This document shows positions 1 through 9,581 of a stretch of DNA of 20,112 nucleotides, piece by piece; position 1 is the first letter of the stretch; the number at the start of each line of letters is the position of its first letter. Source of the DNA: STC-74 sp031423995 (GTDB lineage Bacteria > Patescibacteriota > Gracilibacteria > BD1-5 > UBA2023). Both the position numbers and the translations under genes were made by a program. The notes under the pieces were generated by a model. The model made no database searches. It was not told where the DNA came from and worked only from the letters and a program-made list of their open reading frames with translations. Location: contig JANPGO010000039.1 in NCBI GenBank assembly GCA_031423995.1, positions 1 to 20,112 of the forward strand, in the 5' to 3' direction.

Positions 1-284
1 AGCAGTTGATCACTGAGGAATACTCAAGAAAGATAGTAAAGAGGAAAGCCAAGTATTTGGCACTTGAAGGTTACAACGTAAACAATAAAAAAGCAGTTGT
101 GGATGCAACTGCTTTCGTGAAAAACATGAAGAGATACCTTGCTCGAGTTTCTAAGACATTTAACAGAAACTCAATCATCTGCTTCATAGGAGACTATATG
201 AAAAAAGTGAGGAAAATCTACTGGAATCTCGAGAAAGTAACTCAGAAACCTCAACTTTCTGCACAGTTAAGCCTCGGGTTCTAG
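1..284 (+). CDS. hypothetical protein, 3' end of a gene (5' partial)
   Basis: An open frame runs from the window edge to a TAG at 282-284 and gives about 94 visible residues. The frame is open at base 3, so the true start may lie outside the window; the TTG at 6 is a possible start with nothing to support it. The product is basic (many Lys/Arg, for example RKIVKRKAKY) with no clear membrane segment and no motif I recognise. It contains no UGA codon. Its stop codon shares a CTAG with the stop of the convergent gene on the other strand. Function unknown. Confidence 0.55.
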   Translation, partial: QLITEEYSRKIVKRKAKYLALEGYNVNNKKAVVDATAFVKNMKRYLARVSKTFNRNSIICFIGDYMKKVRKIYWNLEKVTQKPQLSAQLSLGF

Positions 285-1108
285 GGAGAAATGGAAAATT
301 TTGGGGGGATTTTAGCTCACCAATAAATATTCGAAAACGAATTTCATTCAAAATTCACATCTATTAAAACAAATTTTTCCTTTTCTCTTGGGAAGTCAAT
401 ATTTGTAAACGAGCTCTTAAAGAAATTTGTTTGAGAGATTCGTAGATTATTAAACTTTAAGTTACCCCAAATTCAACTTTTAAAAGAATTTTTAAGAACA
501 AATAAATTTTCAATTATTAATCAAGTGCTGTTTATCTCAAAATAATCAATACTTGAACTAAAAACACTAAACAAAGGCATTGTTTCAATCTTATCACTAT
601 AGTTAAAAAGAGAACAATAGCCTGATTTTATATTTGATAGATATATCTTAGAACTACTAAAATCTGTTATTTCTATTCGTCATATTTTCGAAGCATTTGG
701 TAGAGAAGATAACCATAGTGTAGGGAACCCACTTAATCTTACATTGTTTGCACTATTCGTAATATCGACATATAACTCTGAACACTCAGGAACATCTGAT
801 TTCATTACTGTAATATCTGATAGATTTTCATGTGCCACTATCCATAGCCGATTTATGACTATAAACTCAACATCATCAGAACATATACTTATGTCATTAT
901 ACGAACAATGAACCCTAAGTTCATTTATAATAATAGTATCAACTTTTCACTTTATTTTTTCAATTCAAATGTGAATTAGCCTTTTTAAGTATAAATATCA
1001 TTTTTTTACAATCTCTTCTTCAAAAGAAATAACATTCCTATTATTATCAATATCAAACTGAATTATCCCTTCCCTATTGATATGTATAACTAATTTATCA
1101 ATATTCAT
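281..1108 (-). CDS. hypothetical protein, visible only with UGA=Gly (275 aa)
   Basis: The minus strand is open from ATG at 1108 to TAG at 281-283 when UGA is read as glycine, with eight in-frame UGAs and no internal TAA or TAG. With the standard code it is cut into pieces too short to notice. The protein starts MNIDKLVIHINREG. It is rich in Asn, Ser, Ile and Phe, and its C-terminal half (about residues 180-265) has short Asn/Phe/Ser strands resembling a beta-solenoid or degenerate pentapeptide repeat, which is only an impression. There is no signal peptide and I do not recognise a family. The gene is far more AT-rich than the rest of the window, which may mean recent acquisition. Eight of about twelve glycines are UGA. 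A TATAAT box lies upstream. Confidence 0.7.
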
Positions 1109-1133
1109 TTTACTAAATTACAAATCTCTCACC

Positions 1134-1139
1134 ATTATA
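1134..1139 (-). promoter_or_regulatory. -10 box upstream of the 281-1108 gene
   Basis: The minus strand reads TATAAT here, about 25 bases before the ATG at 1108. No good -35 hexamer is seen at 16-18 bases upstream. This is the only promoter-like element in front of the gene. Confidence 0.35.
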
Positions 1140-1199
1140 GGCAGGAGATAGTTTTTGTATAGAGATTTTGAAACGAGTTCATGAAGATTGGAAATAGGG

Positions 1200-1228
1200 C
1201 AGATTCTTCGCTTCTCTCAGAATGACAG
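1200..1228 (-). repeat. dispersed repeat, half copy 1
   Basis: On the minus strand this reads TCTGTCATTCTGAGAGAAGC followed by GAAGAATCTG. It matches 5721-5750 and the left halves of the elements at 14181 and 14931. It lies in the gap between the 281-1108 gene and the terminator of the subtilase gene. Translations of this motif are known across bacteria as spurious FCHPERSEGS peptides. Confidence 0.75.
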
Positions 1229-1293
1229 AGGTACTGATATTATGATAGAATCTTTTCATGTGAGATTATGAATATCGGATCCGAACAGAAAAG

Positions 1294-1325
1294 AAAAATC
1301 CCTCCGATTGCTCGAAGGGATTTTG
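1294..1325 (-). terminator. intrinsic terminator of the subtilase gene
   Basis: The arms AAAATCCCT and AGGGATTTT pair perfectly (9 bp) around a 12-base loop. On the minus strand the hairpin is followed by T-rich sequence. It begins about 10 bases after the TAA at 1335-1337, so it fits transcription leaving the large minus-strand peptidase gene. Confidence 0.8.
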
Positions 1326-1334
1326 ATTGATTCC

Positions 1335-4300
1335 TTAGCGTGATGTGTATGGCATCATGATGAGCGATGAGCGCTGGTTCTGGAGCGTATCACGGAGTTT
1401 GATATAGGCAGGAGTATCGAAGGCATCGCCTGTTTGGATCTTGCGTCCGAGGTAGTTGATGATGAGATCATAGCTGATAAGTTGTCTGATCATGGAACGT
1501 GATTTGCTGATCTCGGCTCAGATCGCATCGGCTGCTTCACTGATGGTCTGCCCTTCGATGAGGTTCCCGACCCAGGCAAGTGTTGCTTCACGTTTGCGAA
1601 AGTTGATACTCGGAGCAGTGACTTGAGCAGTAAGTGGAGTGATCTGCATAGTGGATAGAGTATTCCCGACCTGGAGTGTTCTCGATGTGAGCAGATCATT
1701 CATGACACTCTTGCTCGAGAAGATACTATTTCCAACGAGAGAGCTTCATCCACCACCTCATGATGATCCACTGGTGATCGGAGTTCCTCCCCCAACTGAT
1801 CCTCATGAGGATGGTACAGTCATCGCACCGAGGGCAAAGGCTGAGAAGTGATTGGTTGTGAAGGTACAGAGATTATTCCTGACGGTACAGGTCGCGATAT
1901 AGACGAAGACTTGTCCGATGGAATCGGCTCGGTAGATTGGGATCGTTGTTCCACTCTGTGCGACAACCGGGATAGTCACGGTCGCGAGCTGACCCGAGAG
2001 GGCGAGTGAGGCTACAGGACTTCCGATGATCTCGATCCTCGATGCAGTGATTCATCCACTCGAAGTGGTGACAACATTCGATCCTGTATACGTCTCTGCA
2101 GCATGGAGGACTCCATCCCACGTTCCTGATGCGGTGATGATCTTCAGGTTCTGTGTAGGGATCTCGACACTGACATTAGTTGCATTGTTGACGAGGATGA
2201 TCTTTCCACTCGCAGAACTCCCTGTGAATATGACACCTGTCGAAGATGCATTGTTCACATAGGTTTCACCAGAGACGATAACACTTCCTGTGAGGGTTTG
2301 AGTGACGACTTTCGGTGTATGGAAACTATAGACATACGAAGCATGATCATCTTGGAACCATTGTCACTGAAAGGAAATAGTATAGTAATACTCAGTGTCT
2401 GGACTGAGATGTTCGAAGACAATTCCACTGGCTGAATCCTCTCTATTGACCCCACTTATTCGTGTATCTGTGACATCAGGAAGACCGAGAATGAAGACAA
2501 ACCAATTGTATATCGCCCCTCGTGGATTGTAGACATGTGGATCAAAGTAGCCAGGTCATGGGATCAAGCTGAGTTCATAGGCACGATTGATATAGCCTCG
2601 AGTGGTGGATGAGAGATCTCCGAGATTCGTGAATCCATTGTCTACGAGACTAGGAGTATACCCAAGTGACTTGAGGATGATGACAAGTGCTTCCGAAGTG
2701 TCTATCATGGTATCAGGAGAAAAATGAGCAAGACGTGTATCAATGACTCCTGCATTTGCAAGCGCTTCGATCGCTCCACATGCTCTGACTCCTCCGGTCA
2801 TCGTTCTATTCACGTCAGCGAATACATCTCCACGGCATGATGTCGGCGTATATCCTCCGAGCTTGGCAGCAATAGGAGCAATCTCCCATCGAGCCATGGT
2901 ATTCGATAGATCATACCCACTTTCCGTTGGAGATGATGGGATGGCTCCAGCCTGAGCAAGCGTTGCAGCTTCTATATAATATCATGATTCCCCATAGAAG
3001 TATGGTGTCTTCGAGATCGTACTGAATACGGCAGTATAATCCTTTCCCTCCCCAAATATTTTCACAGTCGATTCACCAGAGAGGACATATCTCTGTGAGA
3101 GAAATGTTGGATGTACCACAGCACTGAGAAGATTCAGGAGATTGAGTCGTCTGACTGATTGGACTTTATCTATAAGAGAAGGTGTATAGTCTCATGTATT
3201 CATGATGATGTTTTTGAGTTCCCACGGTGAAAGATCTGGATTGATACTCTGAGCAAATGCTGCTGCTCCTGCTACATGTGGTGTTGCCATGGAGGTTCCA
3301 TCGAGATAAGCATAACCATCGGTTCTCTTTGTATGGTTGATGGCAATATCCTTCAGGAGACATCCATAATTATTTGTTCCTGATCATGTTGTTATCCATT
3401 TGAGGCGCATCTCAAAATTCTGAGATGCATTGATCGCATCCATGACACGATATGAGAGAGGATATGCACCGTAGCTTCCAAGATGTCCGTCGATTTCGAA
3501 GTCTTGTCAGTTGTCTGAATAATAATGAAGGGAAGAGGCATCTATGCTATCGAACTTGGTGAAGAGTCCACCAGTGCTGATGAGAATATCGATCCGATCA
3601 TTTGAGTCATAGTACGCAGGAGTATCACACCATGCAGTCAGAGAAATGTCTGCGATATTTTTTGCATCATTTGGGATAGATTTCTGGATATAGCTCGATT
3701 CCCCCGAAACATATGGATTCCTCGTATCTCCCCAGAGTGCACCTGAGAGATCAACCGTTGAACCACTGATGACTATATTCGATCGCTTCGCCCATGTTTC
3801 TGGAGCAGCACCGACTTTTTTCACCCATCCATTGGCGTAGCTGATCGCTACTGCTTCTCCACTGACATAGTTTTCCTCGAAGAAGGTACTATAGATATTT
3901 TCTCCTGGTGCTGCTATGTGGACGCTTCCTGTTCCATAGTTTGAGAAACTACTTAGTTGATCGTTCGAGTCAGTTGCAGCGACAGCGATAACATTCTGAA
4001 GGGCTGGAATCAATACTGAACCAGAGAGGACAATTTCTCGATCGACGATCGCTTCCCCGGAGACCATGATATCAGATCCATATCCGGCAGGGATCGTCCG
4101 ATAGATATTATTATCACTCGCTTCATTGCCTGCTGCAGCGACAAAGAGTCCTGGAAAGTCCTGAATCGCATTGTACATGAGGAAATCGAAATCACTGTAT
4201 GTTGTCGAAGAATCCGACCCTCAGAAACTCGCATTGATGACACGGGCTCCATTATTTCGAGCAAAATTAATTCCACGAATAATATCAGACGTACTTCCAA

Positions 4301-5522
4301 ACCCACCGTCATTGAGTACTTTCACCGCCATGATCTGTACATGAGGTGCAATTCCTGTGACACCAGTTCCATTGTTTGCAACCGCACCGATCGTTCCTGC
4401 AACATGCGTTCCATGTCAGAAGTGATCGAGAGGATCCATATCATCATAGGCAAAATCATATCCATGCATACAACCTCCTATATACATCCCGGTATCTGAG
4501 AAACAGTTGGTTCCATCCCACATATTCGCAGCAAGATCAGGATGCATATAATCAACTCCCGTATCGAGAACAGCAACGATCGTTCCAGTGGCAGTGAATC
4601 GGCCACTTGCATAGGCCATTGCTTCCGGATAGTCGATATCCGCATCAATCGTTCATGTGATAGAATTTACACTCTGTCACTGATTATCGAGACCCCAGAG
4701 ATTCGAGAAGCTTCCATCATTTGGGAGACTGCGACCAGTATAGCTCAGTGGAACGAATTTCTTCGAAAGAACTTTCGATTTCGACGAGACATCAAGGAGT
4801 TTGTAGACGAAGTTTTTCTGGACATGTTGTACACGTGGATCTTGTTTCAGGGTAGAGATCGTCTCATCGATCTGAGCATCATGTTCGAGTGTCGTCGTGA
4901 ATTCGATACTTGGAGTCATCACTGACTGATTACTTCCAGTATCTGCTGGGAGGGCCATGACGGCAATATTTTGGTCTCCGAGAGTTTCTGTAGTGGTCAT
5001 ACCATGCGCTTCAGCCACTGCATCGACTAAAGTCTTGCCATCAGTACTCTCGACATCGACGGTTTCAGGCTTGAATTCCACGAGGATCTGATCCCGTGGC
5101 GTTGATGAGGCAATCTGCATATTCTGCCTTTCATTTCTCCTCATCGGCTCGACGGATTCATCACTTGATACAGCTGGAGGAACTTTTGATTGAGCAATTT
5201 CAATAATACTACTTCATGTATCGGAGGTATTTGTTGTCACCACGATCTCTGCTATTCCCGTCTCAGTCTGTCCTGATCCTGATAGTTTCGCTTTACCTGT
5301 GTCCGAGAGAGCAGGATGAGTTTCTGGTACTATCGTTCCCGTTTCAACTGGAGGGAGAGGAGTTGGTATCACTGGTTCTGATTATAGGGTAGAGGTATCA
5401 GAACCCCCTGTGTCTACAATTGTTGGTTCATCTGCCCAAAGTCACATCGGAAGGAATGTCTGTGAGACAATGAAGGTGAAACAGGTTACTTCAGCAATCA
5501 GGATTCGAATGGAAGAGTTCAT
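1335..5522 (-). CDS. secreted subtilisin-like serine protease (S8) with SLH-like region; in-frame TAA at codon 47
   Basis: A single frame of 1395 codons when UGA is glycine (17 UGAs). Residues 1-30 are a signal peptide. Codon 47 is TAA (5382-5384), inside a Pro/Thr/Ser linker that continues unchanged after it. Residues 140-250 resemble an I9-type propeptide. The S8 catalytic set is present: Asp320 (VLDTGVDYMHPDL), His370 (GHGTHVAGT), Asn466 (AAAGNE) and Ser744 (DGTSMATPHVAG). A long beta-rich insert separates Asn466 from Ser744. Downstream are an SLH-like region (about 870-990), an FN3/Ig-like stretch, a Gly/Ser-rich linker where UGA and GGN alternate, and a helical C-terminus. Expected role: an exported, surface-held protease that matures by removing its propeptide. 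The TAA may be a real nonsense mutation, an assembly error, or a sign that translation starts downstream, which would leave no signal peptide. Confidence 0.85.
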
Positions 5523-5548
5523 GGGAAGAATTTATGAATAGTAAAATA

Positions 5549-5577
5549 ATCCTAACATAAGAAATAAAAAATTGCAA
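5549..5577 (-). promoter_or_regulatory. promoter of the subtilase gene
   Basis: The minus strand has TTGCAA (5572-5577), a 17-base spacer and TAGGAT (5549-5554). Transcription would begin about 20 bases before the ATG at 5522. The start has no Shine-Dalgarno sequence. Confidence 0.5.
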
Positions 5578-5617
5578 ATATTTTAATTTTTATTATCTGC
5601 AATAGAAGTAAGAGGGA

Positions 5618-5652
5618 AGAAAAATAAAAAATTTCCTCTAAATTTAAGGAGA
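5618..5652 (-). terminator. possible terminator downstream of typA
   Basis: The minus strand has a short hairpin (TCCTT / GAGGA, one G-U pair, AT-rich loop) followed by a T-rich run. It lies about 130 bases after the typA stop. The stem is weak, so this is tentative. Confidence 0.35.
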
Positions 5653-5720
5653 TTTTTCATTGGAATATGTAACTTAGTTGGATTTTTTTGATAATTTTTT
5701 GTATCAAAGAAATCCATGAA

Positions 5721-5750
5721 CAGATTCTTCGTTTCACTCAGAATGACAAA
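5721..5750 (-). repeat. dispersed repeat, half copy 2
   Basis: The minus strand reads TTTGTCATTCTGAGTGAAAC followed by GAAGAATCTG. It is nearly identical to 1200-1228 and to the left half of the full element at 14931. It lies between typA and its possible terminator and so would be in the 3' UTR of the typA transcript. Confidence 0.75.
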
Positions 5751-5786
5751 ACAAATCACTATTCTGAGATTTTTACCTTTATCTTA

Positions 5787-7609
5787 GACTATTTTCCACC
5801 CTTCTTTCTCTCCCCTTCCGTGAGCCACTTCTTGCGGAGGCGGAGGTTCTGAGGAGTAACCTCGACGAGCTCATCTTCACCGATATAGTCGAGACAGTCC
5901 TCGAGGGTCATCTGGCGGATCGGAGTGAGGCGGATAGCTTCATCTGTTCCTGATGCTCGCATATTGGTGAGCTGCTTGTTCTTCGTTGCATTGACCACGA
6001 GGTCTCCACCCTTCAGGTGTTCACCGATAATCATCCCTTCATAGAGCTCCGTCGTCGGATCGATGAGAATCGGACCACGTTCTTCGAGCTTCCAGAGTGA
6101 GTATGCCATAGCGATACCAGGATTTCCCGAGATCATCGATCCGACATCACGCTTCTCGATCGGACCACGGAAGTCATCATAGTGTGAGAATGACGAATAG
6201 ATAATCCCCTCGCCCTTCGTCTCGATGACGAATCGTGAGCGGAATCCGAGAAGTCCACGAGTGGGTACTTCGAACTCCATATTGGTGATGCCATTGACGG
6301 TATTCATATTCTTACAGACTCCCTTGCGCTTTCCGAGCATTTCGAAAATCGTACCCGAGCGATCCTCGGGAACCCACATGACGACATTCTCGATTGGTTC
6401 TTGTTTTTTCCCTTTCACTTCATGGAAGATGACCTGAGGACATCCGACCTGGAGCTCGAATCCTTCTCGGCGCATCGTCTCGACGAGGACAGAGAGGTGG
6501 AGTTCTCCACGACCTGATACGACGTAGCCATTTCCATCAGAACCATCGAAATCGATCTTGAGTCCTACATTCATCTCCATTTCTTTCTCAAGACGCTCTC
6601 GAATCTGACGAGACGTGACGAACTTTCCTTCCTTTCCAGCAAATGGAGAGTCATTGACCATGAATTCCATCTTGAGCGTTGGCTCATCGACGGTGATCGC
6701 TGGCATTGCTTCCGTATTGGCATCGGTTGAGACGGTTTCTCCAACATAGATATCAGCAATACCAGCCAGTGTGATGATATCGCCTGCTTCTGCTTCATCG
6801 ACTTCAACCTTCTTGAGTCCGAGAGTGGTATAGAGCTTGGAAATCTTTCCAGTACGGCGTACACCATCATTCCCGACAATCGTGACGGTTTGACCGACCT
6901 TTGCCTTCCCTTCGTAGACACGACCGACACCCATACGTCCGACATAGTTGTCGTAAGCGAGGTTCGCAATCTGCATCTTGAATGGTTTGGTTGTGTCATT
7001 GGCTGCTTCTGCGACCTGTTCGAGGATGGTATCGAAGAGAGGAGAGATATCTTTGCGTTCATCGGTCATATTGCGGATCGCGATCCCCTCTCGGGCGATC
7101 GCATAGACGATACGTCCGTCCGTGATATCGAGCTGTTCATCCGTTGCACCGAGCTGGATAAAAAGGTCAAAAAGCATATCCACAACCGCTTCTGGCTGAG
7201 CTGTTGGCTTGTCGATCTTGTTGATGACGATGATCGGCTTGAGCCCGAGTTCGAGTGCCTTCTTCAGGACGAATTTTGTCTGAGGCATTGGTCCCTCGTA
7301 TGCATCCACGACGAGACAGACACAGTCTACCATACGCAGTACTCGCTCGACCTCAGAACCGAAGTCTGCATGTCCTGGAGTATCGACGATATTAATCTTC
7401 ACATCCTTGTATATGACAGCAGTATTCTTCGCATAGATCGTGATCCCGCGCTCACGCTCTTGATCATTGGAATCCATGATCGTGGTTCCGACATCTTCAT
7501 TCTCACGGAAGGTTCCTGATTGCTTCAGGAGGGCATCCACGAGGGTGGTCTTTCCATGGTCGACATGGGCGATGATGGCAATATTGCGGAACTTGCGAGT
7601 TGCTGACAT
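5787..7609 (-). CDS. typA: ribosome-associated GTPase TypA/BipA
   Basis: The 606-residue product has the usual length for TypA/BipA, a translational GTPase of the EF-G family that binds the ribosome and helps 50S assembly and stress adaptation. The N-terminal G domain is complete: AHVDHGKTTL (P-loop, near residue 15), the switch I segment RERGITI, DTPGHADF (G3) and NKID (G4). EF-G-like domains follow (GRGELHLSVLVE) with the BipA C-terminal domain (PTRGLLGFRSRF, SGTDEAIRL) and a basic tail. It is intact in any code: none of its roughly 55 glycines is UGA, in contrast to all other well-identified genes here. It has its own promoter-like sequence and a 5' UTR of about 40 bases carrying an inverted repeat. 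The frame's final TAG is at about 5787-5789. Confidence 0.97.
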
Positions 7610-7630
7610 GAGAAAATAATTACAAAATAC

Positions 7631-7645
7631 TCCCGTAATTCGGGA
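7631..7645. repeat. inverted repeat in the typA 5' UTR
   Basis: TCCCG-TAATT-CGGGA is a perfect 5-bp inverted repeat with a 5-base loop, 22-36 bases upstream of the typA ATG and downstream of its probable -10 box. It could be a small RNA hairpin or an operator. There is no direct evidence of function. Confidence 0.35.
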
Positions 7646-7656
7646 AATCTGGCTCG

Positions 7657-7683
7657 AGTATATAGAAAAATAACGAAAAGCAA
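7657..7683 (-). promoter_or_regulatory. probable typA promoter
   Basis: The minus strand has TTGCTT (7678-7683), a 15-base spacer and TATACT (7657-7662). The predicted start of transcription leaves a leader of about 40 bases before the typA ATG. Confidence 0.4.
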
Positions 7684-7709
7684 GTTTTATTGTGAATGAA
7701 ATATAAATT

Positions 7710-7736
7710 TTGACAATTATTGGAATTGAATATTCT
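7710..7736 (+). promoter_or_regulatory. probable promoter of the 7765-8826 gene
   Basis: TTGACA (7710-7715) and TATTCT (7731-7736) are separated by 15 bases, shorter than usual. They lie about 30 bases before the ATG at 7765, divergent from the typA promoter. Confidence 0.4.
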
Positions 7737-7764
7737 GAGAATTACGAATTACCGAAATAATATC

Positions 7765-8826
7765 ATGTCACTCACTTCTTCTAGCCCAGCAGTAATCGAT
7801 TTTTCTGTACAGGCAGAGCTTGCATATATCGCATGAGCTCTAAACATTCCAAAGAAAGATATTAGGATTCTCATTGAAGATAAGTGAACAGATGTAGATA
7901 TACGACGGGCATGAGAAATTCTTGATCTAATTCTATCTCGAATTGAGGCTATAGGTAGAAGAAAACAGAGTAGTATGGTAGTCTCCAGTTCAGTTTCTCA
8001 GAAGATTCAATTAGATGCCCTTACTTTTTTCGATCAATATGCCTGAAAAGTATGGGATGAGATAAAATCAAAGAGACCAGAGCAAAAAGTGAAAATTCTC
8101 ATGCGACTTAGTCAATTACATACATTTCTTCCTCAAACACTTGATGAATGGCTTTTCTGGAGTGGGAACTGGACGAGATGTTTGGATGAACTCCATGCTA
8201 TTGCTAGAACAAAGACCCACTGAGAAGAAGCAATATTTTGATGGAAATTTATTAACGATATCGTTCCTATGCTTCGAGATAATTCAAGGCATCTCGTAGA
8301 ATCCGACTGAAAAGATGGTTTACCAAAAGATATTTATTGAGTCTATCAAAAATTAGGTGAATGATGAATTCAGGTCATTAATTTTATATGTGTCCAGATT
8401 GAGGCACGAGCGCGTATTGCTGAATGAATCACAAAAGGAATAGAAATTCCCCATCCCGTTCGTAGATGATTAAGGAGAAGACCAGCTGACACGCAAACTA
8501 TTCCTTTATTTCTAGTTCATTCTGGTAATACTCAAGCTCATGCAGTTTCAGAATGACGGACTCCAAATTTTGCTCTCCTGCGCCAGAGGGTATCAACAAG
8601 CACTACCCGGCTTACTGATCAGAAAATTACTTGATGAGTTCAATTACTAAAAGAAGATTTATGAGCGAGGGGTATCTCGACCGAAGAGATCTCATCAGAA
8701 TCGTTGATAACCACTTGATTCTGAATCCTCGTATACTCAGCGAGATTTAAATACTCTGGGTTTTATATACAAAATGCTGAAATTCTCGATGAAATTCTGA
8801 GTAAAATAAATGATGAACTATGATAA
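7765..8826 (+). CDS. hypothetical protein, visible only with UGA=Gly (353 aa)
   Basis: From ATG 7765 to TAA 8824-8826 the frame is open for 354 codons if UGA is sense. It contains 19 UGAs and about 8 GGN glycines, the heaviest UGA use in the window, and the last sense codon is itself UGA. No frame of useful length exists here in the standard code. The product is soluble-looking, with no signal peptide or membrane segment. Residues 15-65 are helical and charged (AYIAGALNIPKKDIRILIED). A basic stretch lies near residues 240-250 (PVRRGLRRRP). The end, with ILVYSARFKYSGFYIQNAEI, looks like a compact folded region. I do not recognise a family. An ATG context without Shine-Dalgarno fits the other genes here. 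Confidence 0.75.
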
Positions 8827-8829
8827 GTT

Positions 8830-8858
8830 TTGCGATTTTCCAGAGAATCTGCTACCAT
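8830..8858 (+). promoter_or_regulatory. possible promoter of the CYTH gene
   Basis: TTGCGA (8830-8835) and TACCAT (8853-8858) are 17 bases apart, starting just after the TAA of the upstream gene and ending 22 bases before the ATG at 8881. Confidence 0.35.
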
Positions 8859-8880
8859 AGTTCCATAACCATTTGGACTT

Positions 8881-9432
8881 ATGCCACGCGAAATCGAACG
8901 CCAATACATCGTCAATACGGAAAATCCAGACTGGGAAAAGCTCAAATGAACGCTTCCCGCAAAGAAGATCGTCCAGGCGACGATCCATCAAGGCGAGGGG
9001 AATAAGCTGCGAGTCCGACTCATCGAAGATATGAAAACTGGGGAGAAGAGTGCGGCCTTCACCTTCAAGGTAGCAATGAAGACGAAGAAACATGAGCCAA
9101 ATATGCGAGATGAATACGAGTGGGCAGTCCCCTATCGAGTGGCACTCTATATCATGATCGGACACTCTGATGTGACGAAGATCCGCTATGAATACCGTCA
9201 TACGGATGGGAAGATCTGGGAATTCGATGAGTACCAAGGACAGAATGCAGGCATCGTCCTCGCTGATATCGAACTGAAAGTCCTCGATGAGAAATTCGAC
9301 CTCCCTGTACTCCTCGGACAAGAGGTCACCAAGAATAAAAAAATCACCAATAATTCCTTCTCTCAGCATCCCTATGCGAACTGGTCGAGTGAGGAAAAGG
9401 AATGGTATGAGACACTGAAGCTCTCCAAGTAA
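8881..9432 (+). CDS. CYTH-domain protein (adenylate cyclase class 2 / triphosphatase-like)
   Basis: The 183-residue frame starts at ATG 8881; one UGA (codon 23) lies near the N-terminus, so a standard-code reading would wrongly start near 9031. The N-terminus PREIERQYIV matches the CYTH signature ExExK except that the Lys is Gln8. Later blocks fit the family's tunnel-fold strands: QGEGNKLRVRLIED (QGYL...VRVR), AAFTFKVAMKTK (the T.K strand), YEWAVPY (EYE..I), KIRYEYRHTDGKIWEFDEY (K.RY...WE.D.F) and GIVLADIELK (G..AE.EL). CYTH proteins bind triphosphate substrates with metal ions and act as inorganic triphosphatases, thiamine triphosphatases or adenylate cyclases. Which one applies is unknown, and the Lys to Gln change may lower activity. 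It is probably cytoplasmic. Confidence 0.82.
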
Positions 9433-9528
9433 GTATTATTTTTACTGCGGAGGTATGTAGAATATATTCATATCTTTTGAATAGAAATACACCTATTGAA
9501 TACGCAAGAGTCATGATGATATATTCAC

Positions 9529-9556
9529 TTGCAATAAAAATCTGAAAAAATAGAAT
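9529..9556 (+). promoter_or_regulatory. promoter of the secreted-protein gene
   Basis: TTGCAA (9529-9534), a 16-base spacer and TAGAAT (9551-9556) precede the ATG at 9582 by 25 bases. Confidence 0.5.
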
Positions 9557-9581
9557 TCCGCTATATCACTACTTTTTTCTT

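Noticed and set aside
6890..7519. 209-codon plus-strand open frame opposite typA
   Set aside because: It lies entirely antisense to the strongly conserved typA and has no family motifs; it is a codon-bias shadow.
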